From contig CAYNGD010000013.1 of NCBI GenBank assembly GCA_964396965.1, forward strand, positions 1 to 46,429: a stretch of 46,429 bases of DNA, written 5' to 3'. Shown here piece by piece: positions 41,260 to 46,429 of this stretch; within the stretch, counting starts at the first letter, position 1, and the number at the start of each line of letters is the position of its first letter. Origin of the DNA: JABMRW01 sp964396965. GTDB lineage: Bacteria; Chloroflexota; Dehalococcoidia; Dehalococcoidales; BS750m-G39. A program made the translations under genes and the position numbers. The notes under the pieces are model-generated. The model had not been told where the DNA came from, made no database searches, and was given only the letters and a program-made list of their open reading frames with translations.

Positions 41260-42714
41260 ATGGCAGTGAATGATTTAAGAGAATGGCTTAGCCTCCTCGA
41301 ACAGGAGGGCGAATTAAGCAGAGTTAAGACCGAGGTGGATTGGGACTTAGAAATCGGAGGGATTTTGCGGGAAATCTGCGATACTGGTTGCTCAGCAGTA
41401 TTGTTTGAAAACATTAAGGAATATAAAGATACAATTTGCACTAAGTTATTTACAGGTTCACTTGCGACATACGCAAGGATTGCCCTAATGCTTGGGCTAC
41501 CTAAGGATACGCCATACCAAGAGCTTATTAGGGTTTGGAGGGAGCGTTCCCGAAAACCGATTAAACCTGTGATTGTTGACACAGCGCCTTGTAAGGAGCA
41601 CATATTGAAGGGGGAAGAGGTTGACTTATTCCAGTTCCCTGTCCCTCATTGGAATAAATTGGATGGTGGTAGGTACATAAGCACCTTTGATGGCGTAGTA
41701 ACAAAGGACCCGGATACAGGTTGGGAGAATGTCGGTGTATACCGGTCGGTCATCCACGATAAGAGTACCACCAGTATGTCGGTTGCCCAAGGTCAACATA
41801 TCTGGATGCATTGGAGAAAGTATCGACGAAGAGGGGAGAATATGCCTCTGGCAATAGCCATAGGCTGTGACCAACTTTTGCCAGCAGTCGCCGCCAGTCC
41901 GGTACCGCCAGGAGTAGACGAATGGGACATAATAGGCGCCTTAAGGCAAAAACCCTTCGAACTGGTCCAATGCGAAACGGTAGATCTTCGTGTTCCAGCC
42001 TCTTCCGAGATTGTCCTTGAGGGTGAGGTCTTAACTGATATAAGAACATTCAAGAATGACGGCCCATTTGCAGAATTCACAGGTCATTACGGAGGTAAAA
42101 GCCAGAGGCCCGTATTCAAAGTGAATTGTATTACTTTCAGAGACGAGCCAATTTTTCAGGGAACAATTACAGGGCTTCCTATCACCGAGGACCATCGCCT
42201 CACTTCGGTGAGCCATAGTGCAATAATGTGGGACCTTCTGGATGAGAGAATGATAGGAGTTACTGGCGTTAACGCTGATCCAAGCACGGCATATGCCAAC
42301 ATAATTGTTCAAATAAATAATAGCTACTACGGACAAGTTCAACAGGTAGCAGCTAATATCTGGAGTTCGGGATTATCCAATATGATGGGCAAAAATATCA
42401 TTGTATGCGATGAGGATGTGGATATATACGATCTTGGAAGAGTATTTTGGGCTATAGGCTACAGGGTGGATCCTACCCGCGATATTATTACATTTCCCGG
42501 CTGGATAAGTGCGCTGGACCCGATTGCACACCCTGATGAGAGGTTAGGGTTCGGTGGCAACAAAGGAACCAGACTCCTAATTGACGCCACAAAACCTATA
42601 GATTACCCGCGGTCGGATGTATGGCTTGGTGAGAAGTGGCCACCGATTGCTTATCCCGACAACGATACAATGAAACGAATAAGAGATAAATGGCTAACAT
42701 ATGGGATTAAGTAA
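41260..42714 (+). CDS. UbiD-family prenyl-FMN decarboxylase
   Basis: 484 aa, full length. Reversible decarboxylation of unsaturated or aromatic acids with prenylated FMN. Probable cofactor-metal ligands Asn157, His180 and Glu221; the catalytic set is Arg162 (GVYRSV), Asp267 and Glu272 in DGPFAEFTG, where most members have GluGlyProPheGly(Glu/Asp). So the first acid is Asp here. The cofactor maker UbiX is needed, yet only a UbiX stump is found nearby (45606). ATG with AAGGAG. Substrate unknown; by context an acid or acyl-CoA intermediate of this cluster. Confidence 0.88.
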   Translation: MAVNDLREWLSLLEQEGELSRVKTEVDWDLEIGGILREICDTGCSAVLFENIKEYKDTICTKLFTGSLATYARIALMLGLPKDTPYQELIRVWRERSRKPIKPVIVDTAPCKEHILKGEEVDLFQFPVPHWNKLDGGRYISTFDGVVTKDPDTGWENVGVYRSVIHDKSTTSMSVAQGQHIWMHWRKYRRRGENMPLAIAIGCDQLLPAVAASPVPPGVDEWDIIGALRQKPFELVQCETVDLRVPASSEIVLEGEVLTDIRTFKNDGPFAEFTGHYGGKSQRPVFKVNCITFRDEPIFQGTITGLPITEDHRLTSVSHSAIMWDLLDERMIGVTGVNADPSTAYANIIVQINNSYYGQVQQVAANIWSSGLSNMMGKNIIVCDEDVDIYDLGRVFWAIGYRVDPTRDIITFPGWISALDPIAHPDERLGFGGNKGTRLLIDATKPIDYPRSDVWLGEKWPPIAYPDNDTMKRIRDKWLTYGIK

Positions 42715-42825
42715 TTATATTAAGAGTAGCGAAAAGCAAACCAGAGCATGGCTCGGCCTGAGTCAAGATATGACAAAAGCTCACAAGGAGGGTTAACACA
42801 GAGATGCTAATAACAGGAGATGATG

Positions 42826-44046
42826 ATGAGCGGTGTACTTGATGGTATCCGTGTGCTTGAGTGGTCAGCGTGGCATCAAGGGCCAGAGGCAGGCTCGATG
42901 TTAGGGGATCTAGGAGCAGACGTAATTAAAATAGAGGATAGGATTACAGGCGACCCCTTTCGCGGAGCAGAGAGCTTATTTGGGACGTCGATGAGTATGG
43001 GTAGTGCTAACATAGCATTTGAAATTACTAACCGCAATAAGAGGAGTATCACGCTTGACTTAAAAAAGGCCAAGGGCAAGGAGATCTTATATAGGTTGGT
43101 AAGCAAATCAGACGTATTTCTCACTAACTATACTCCAGCTACGGCAAAAAAACTTGGTGCTGACTATGGGAGCCTACTTGTGCATAACCCCAGGCTTATT
43201 TATGCAGTGGGTTCAGGCTTGGGGACCAGGGGACCCGAAAGCCACAGGCCTGCTTTCGATACGATTGCCCAGGCACGTTCAGGCATAATGTTCATGATAA
43301 GTGACCGTGATCATACCGAACCGTATCAAATAGTTGGAGGGGTAATTGATCAACTGGGTGCGACGGTATTGGCTTATGCCGTGGTTTCGGCCCTTCTTGC
43401 AAGGGAACGAAAGGGGATAGGACAACAGGTTGAGGCATCTTTACTTGGCAGTGCTATTCACCAACAGAAGACCAATTTGGGAGCCTTTCTTCTTTCTGGA
43501 CGAGTCAGGGCAAGGCACTCAAGAACTAGAGCGAAGAACCCGCTGACTAATCAATACCGGTGCGCGGACAGCAAATGGATAATGTTGGCAGGTTTTCAGT
43601 CGGACAGGTATTGGCCTCAATTCTGCAATGCAATAGGCCACCCTGAGCTAGTACAAGACCCACGGTTTAAAGGTGTTTCAGAGAGGAGCGCTAACTGTAA
43701 GGAGTTGATAAAAATCCTAGATAACGTATTTATCGCACAACCCAGAGCGGAATGGCTAGCAACATTTGAGGCAGGCTGTAGTGATTTGCCGTTTGCGCCT
43801 ATCCTGGAGATAAGCGATCTGGCGACAGATCCCCAGGTTTTAGAAAATGAGTACATTACGGATTTTGACCATCCCAGCCTAGGTAGGATTAAGGTTGTAG
43901 GTTGCCCTGTATGTTTTAGCGAGACCCCTGCAGAAATCAAACGTGAAGCACCAGCCTTTGGCCAGCACACTGAGGAAGTTCTTTCTGAATTATGTGGCTA
44001 CACTTGGGAGGAACTTGCTCAACTGAGGGATGAACAAGTGATATGA
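42826..44046 (+). CDS. CaiB/BaiF-type CoA transferase, third copy, catalytic Asp present
   Basis: 406 aa. Asp145 lies in RPAFDTIAQARSG, the standard position. N-terminus GIRVLEWSAWHQGPEAGSMLGDLGADV (quoted in part). Three ATGs in a row are available; AGGAG at 42815-42819 is properly spaced for the third (42826). Sequence differs widely from the two copies upstream, so it is an old paralogue and probably handles another acid or CoA donor of the pathway. Confidence 0.87.
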   Translation: MSGVLDGIRVLEWSAWHQGPEAGSMLGDLGADVIKIEDRITGDPFRGAESLFGTSMSMGSANIAFEITNRNKRSITLDLKKAKGKEILYRLVSKSDVFLTNYTPATAKKLGADYGSLLVHNPRLIYAVGSGLGTRGPESHRPAFDTIAQARSGIMFMISDRDHTEPYQIVGGVIDQLGATVLAYAVVSALLARERKGIGQQVEASLLGSAIHQQKTNLGAFLLSGRVRARHSRTRAKNPLTNQYRCADSKWIMLAGFQSDRYWPQFCNAIGHPELVQDPRFKGVSERSANCKELIKILDNVFIAQPRAEWLATFEAGCSDLPFAPILEISDLATDPQVLENEYITDFDHPSLGRIKVVGCPVCFSETPAEIKREAPAFGQHTEEVLSELCGYTWEELAQLRDEQVI

Positions 44047-44190
44047 AAAAAAGGAGGGGTTGTAGAACGATTTGGCACTATTTGGTATACAGTAGACCGG
44101 GAAAGGTTCCCGAACCAAATGATTTATACTTAGATAAATTTGTGGGACTGAATAAAACTCAGTTTACCCGATGATAAGGGGGGCCTTAGC

Positions 44191-45360
44191 ATGGAAGGAA
44201 AGGCTAAAGCAGCACAGGTTGAACAAGGGTATATTACCCCCGAAGCATTGGCGGAGTTTAAGTCAAGAGTTGGAACTAAATTTCGGCTTGGGCCGAAGGG
44301 TAATGAACTGGCCTGCAGAGAAACAATAGTGAATTTTTGCAAAGGTGTAGGCGATGTCAATCCTTTATATAATGATGAAAAATACGCTAAAAAAACCCGC
44401 TATCGATGTCTGGTAGCTCCTCCTTCCTGGCTTTACAGCACTGCAGCTGGTGTGCAACAAGGGTTGCGTGGTGTACATGGCTTTCATTCTGGAGATGAGT
44501 GGGAGTTCTATAAACCAGTCCTTTTTGGTGACCGGATTAAGCCTGAGCAGATCTTCGCCGGGGTGGAGGAAAAGCCCAGCGAGTTTGCCGGAAGAATGAT
44601 TATCGAATATCATGATAAATTATATTACAACCAGAGAGATGAGTTAGTCGCCAAGGCAAAGGGATGGATCATTAGGGCCGAGCGGCGGGCAGCGAAGAAG
44701 AAACGGAAATATTCACAAATTCAGTTACCCCATCCGTGGACAAAGGAGGAACTTGAAAAATTAGAAAGCGAGTTGTTGGCAGAAGAGATACGGGGAGACA
44801 AAGTCCGCTATTGGGAAGATGTTCAGATAGGCAAGGAATTGCCGCCGGTAGTAAAAGGGCCCCTAGGATTGACTGATGAAATAGCTTTTTGTGCTGGGTG
44901 CGGAAGTTATTATTTTGCAGCCCACAGAGCTGCTTTATTGCAGTATAAAAGTCATCCAGCGTGGGCTTTTAGAGACCGTAACACACATTCATTAGAGCCG
45001 GTGTTCGCAGTTCACTATAATTTGAGTGCTGCTTTAGCGGCCGGTGTACCTTATCCTTATGCCTGGGGAAGGCAAATGCAGTCTTGGCAAATTCAGCTTT
45101 TGACCAATTGGATGGGGGATGAGGGATGGCTAAAGAGATCCTATTGTGAGTACCGCCGTTTCGTTTACTTTTCTGATGTGGTCTGGGTCAGGGGTAAAAT
45201 AATCAGCAAGTACATTGACGATAACCGAGAGCATTGCGTGGATGTTGAGACTAGTGCGTTCAACCAGCGTGGGGAAAACACGATGCCAGGTAGAGCAACA
45301 ATAATCTTGCCGTCTCAGGAGGCTGTGAGTTGGCCAGTAGGGATAAGGTTGGCTAAATAA
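44191..45360 (+). CDS. MaoC-like double-hotdog hydratase/dehydratase
   Basis: 389 aa with two hotdog domains. The first (about 1-160) has NFCKGVGDVNPLYNDEKYA, typical of the N-terminal MaoC type; the second (about 205-389) has RYWEDVQIGKELPPVVKGPL and YRRFVYFSDVVWVRGKI. Size and layout resemble mesaconyl-CoA hydratase of the 3-hydroxypropionate bicycle and related enoyl-CoA hydratases. It probably adds water to, or removes it from, an acyl-CoA made by the genes upstream. ATG preceded by AAGGGGGG. Confidence 0.82.
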   Translation: MEGKAKAAQVEQGYITPEALAEFKSRVGTKFRLGPKGNELACRETIVNFCKGVGDVNPLYNDEKYAKKTRYRCLVAPPSWLYSTAAGVQQGLRGVHGFHSGDEWEFYKPVLFGDRIKPEQIFAGVEEKPSEFAGRMIIEYHDKLYYNQRDELVAKAKGWIIRAERRAAKKKRKYSQIQLPHPWTKEELEKLESELLAEEIRGDKVRYWEDVQIGKELPPVVKGPLGLTDEIAFCAGCGSYYFAAHRAALLQYKSHPAWAFRDRNTHSLEPVFAVHYNLSAALAAGVPYPYAWGRQMQSWQIQLLTNWMGDEGWLKRSYCEYRRFVYFSDVVWVRGKIISKYIDDNREHCVDVETSAFNQRGENTMPGRATIILPSQEAVSWPVGIRLAK

Positions 45361-45605
45361 TTCCCCCCGCAATTTTGCAGGTCTGGAAATTAATCTTTAG
45401 TGGCTGGCTAAACTCCAAAGCAGTTATTTATGGTATACAGGTAACAGACAATCTCTAGTTCTCTAAATCCGAGATAGCAGTTGAGGGAGCCGCAGACAAT
45501 TAATAACTGCCCCGCACTAGGTAGAGTTTCGAAGTTCAGTTATGTCTGCGAGCAGCCATAACAATACTGGAGTGCCAACATGGAGAAAAAGGAGACACGA
45601 GAAAA

Positions 45606-45689
45606 ATGGTTCTGGTAGTAGGTATAACTGGTGCCTCAGGTGTAATCGGGCAAGTGGCATCCCACCTTCAGTTAAAGGCATGGAGGTAG
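45606..45689 (+). pseudogene. ubiX: UbiX flavin prenyltransferase, N-terminal remnant
   Basis: A 27-codon frame beginning MVLVVGITGASGVIGQVASH reproduces the FMN-binding GITGASG start of UbiX and then stops at TAG. AAGGAG is in place upstream. UbiX is normally about 190 aa, so nearly all of it is missing. Functional UbiX would be required by the UbiD upstream and must be encoded elsewhere. Confidence 0.6.
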
Positions 45690-45695
45690 TACAAG

Positions 45696-45815
45696 ATGGC
45701 AAACCAGATAGGTAAGAGGTATTACTGCACCAAGTGCGGCGCTGAGGTTATCGTTACTCGTAACGGCGAGGGCACTATTCACTGCTGCGGTAAACCAATG
45801 GAGATGAAGAAGTAG
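45696..45815 (+). CDS. Desulforedoxin-like mini-protein (first copy)
   Basis: 39 aa: MANQIGKRYYCTKCGAEVIV ... HCCGKPMEMKK. The CxxC...CC spacing (CTKC, CC) and the CCGxPM end match desulforedoxin, a small Fe(Cys)4 dimer related to the N-terminal domain of desulfoferrodoxin. GGAGG lies upstream (within the end of the UbiX stump). Probably a redox or metal-binding protein; a zinc role is possible. Confidence 0.75.
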   Translation: MANQIGKRYYCTKCGAEVIVTRNGEGTIHCCGKPMEMKK

Positions 45816-45845
45816 ACCAACAATTGGGCAGGAGGTTTTATTTAA

Positions 45846-45989
45846 GTGGCAAGTCAATTAGGTAAAAGGTATCGCTGTATTAAGTGCGGCACTGAGATAC
45901 TATGTACTAAAGCCGGCGAAGGCAAGCTGACCTGCTGCGGTCAGGAGATGCAAGTCCAGGAACCCAGGCCGGTTCCATCTTCGGATTAA
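45846..45989 (+). CDS. Desulforedoxin-like mini-protein (second copy)
   Basis: 47 aa, GTG start with AGGAGG 12 bases ahead. It shares CxKCGxE, GEG and CCGxxM with the copy 30 bases upstream (CIKC, CC), so the two are tandem paralogues; an extra Cys (ILC) and a Pro-rich tail distinguish it. Confidence 0.72.
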   Translation: MASQLGKRYRCIKCGTEILCTKAGEGKLTCCGQEMQVQEPRPVPSSD

Positions 45990-46019
45990 AAGGGAGAAGT
46001 TGGAAAAGGGAGTGAAAAG

Positions 46020-46307
46020 ATGTTAGTAACCGAGTTTCTCGACCTGGCCGCCCTGCTGGTCCCGGAGAGGACGGCCATCATATTTGAGGGCAAGCGCTAT
46101 AGCTACGCCCAGCTAAAGGAGATGGTCAACCGCCTGGCCGATTCTTTAAATAAATTGGGCTTGGCTAAGGGAGAGCGAAAAGCAAAGGAAGTAGTCGACG
46201 CTTATTTAAAGGTAGGGCTTGATAGACCTAGTGCATTTCTGAGTGAGATCACAGATAATGTTAACGGCGTATCGAATACCAAACTTAACACTTTGTTAGT
46301 AGAATAA
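46020..46307 (+). pseudogene. AMP-dependent acyl-CoA synthetase, N-terminal fragment fused to unrelated sequence
   Basis: The first ~55 residues (FLDLAALLVPERTAIIFEGK, RYSYAQLKEMVNRLADSLNK) are the start of an AMP-forming acyl-CoA synthetase, normally 500 aa or more. From about base 46175 the sequence changes to an unrelated 40-residue tail (EVVDAYLKVGLDRPSAFLSE...) and stops. The front half is GC-rich like the core of the chromosome, the tail visibly AT-rich, so a recombination or insertion junction lies here. None of the AMP-binding motifs remain. Confidence 0.65.
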
Positions 46308-46320
46308 GGTCTCGGTGGAC

Positions 46321-46429
46321 TAGGTGGCAAGACGGAAAGCCAGGGTAAAGGTTCTCTGTTCCGTCCCCTCAACCGGACCTAACGTCACTTTTGCAAAACC
46401 AATCGATACTTTCTTTGAACTGTCGATAA
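46321..46429 (-). CDS. Possible C-terminal end of a leftward gene (partial)
   Basis: The reverse strand is open from the window edge to a TAG at about 46321, reading IDSSKKVSIGFAKVTLGPVE and on to FRLAT, alternating polar and hydrophobic as in beta-strands. It is too short to identify and could be chance. Confidence 0.2.

Noticed and set aside
44047..44190. AAGGAGG sequence and a small CGGGAA/TTCCCG hairpin between the third CaiB gene and the MaoC gene
   Set aside because: The ribosome binding site is followed by a stop rather than a gene, and the hairpin is only six pairs with no U-run.

Overview
The window looks like a chromosome segment from a member of the Dehalococcoidia (Chloroflexota) or a close relative. 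This is an inference. It rests on an isolated 23S rRNA gene with its own promoter and no 16S gene upstream, on the ribosomal-protein sequences, and on an accessory region of aldehyde:ferredoxin oxidoreductases, CaiB-type CoA transferases, MaoC proteins and MeaB/mutase genes of a kind often seen in anaerobic sediment lineages of that class. No 16S gene is present to settle it.

Region 1 (1-21,000) is conserved core, visibly GC-rich and tightly packed. The 5' part of a 23S rRNA gene runs leftward off the window. A divergent promoter pair separates it from one very long rightward cluster that joins the str, S10, spc and alpha operons: rpsL-rpsG-fusA-rpsJ-rplC-rplD-rplW-rplB-rpsS-rplV-rpsC-rplP-rpmC-rpsQ-rplN-rplX-rplE-rpsN-rpsH-rplF-rplR-rpsE-rpmD-rplO-secY-adk-map-infA-rpmJ-rpsM-rpsK-rpsD-rpoA-rplQ-truA-rplM-rpsI. 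Many genes overlap or abut. No tuf lies between fusA and rpsJ, and S3 and S17 carry long charged C-terminal tails.

Region 2 (21,180-23,700) is a tRNA cluster (Leu-CAG, Arg-GCG, Val-UAC) followed at once by a tyrosine recombinase gene, a convergent zinc-finger/helix-turn-helix gene and an unrecognised small gene. It looks like the integration end of a mobile element using tRNA-Val, but no second attachment copy was seen in the window.

Region 3 (23,870-45,360) is visibly AT-richer and reads as a catabolic island, all rightward: a B12-binding mutase subunit, a MeaB/ArgK GTPase, a broken IS3-type orfA (leftward), a TetR-family regulator with an apparent ATC start and a palindromic operator, a four-cluster ferredoxin, two tungsten aldehyde:ferredoxin oxidoreductases, a branched-chain-type ABC importer (five genes), an MmgE/PrpD protein, the large subunit of a B12 acyl-CoA mutase, two CaiB-type CoA transferases (the second lacking the catalytic Asp), a UbiD-type decarboxylase, a third CaiB protein and a two-hotdog MaoC hydratase. 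The working model is: import of a carboxylic acid, activation by CoA transfer, B12-dependent carbon-skeleton rearrangement, hydration/dehydration, prenyl-FMN decarboxylation and ferredoxin-linked aldehyde/acid redox chemistry. The substrate is unknown. The mutase differs from methylmalonyl-CoA mutase at substrate-contact positions (Tyr89 to Thr, His244 to Pro, Gln197 to Asn), so it is probably a new specificity. This is the most promising novelty in the window.

Region 4 (45,360-46,429) is a scar zone: a UbiX N-terminal remnant, two tandem desulforedoxin-like miniproteins, and the first ~55 codons of an AMP-dependent acyl-CoA synthetase joined to unrelated AT-rich sequence.
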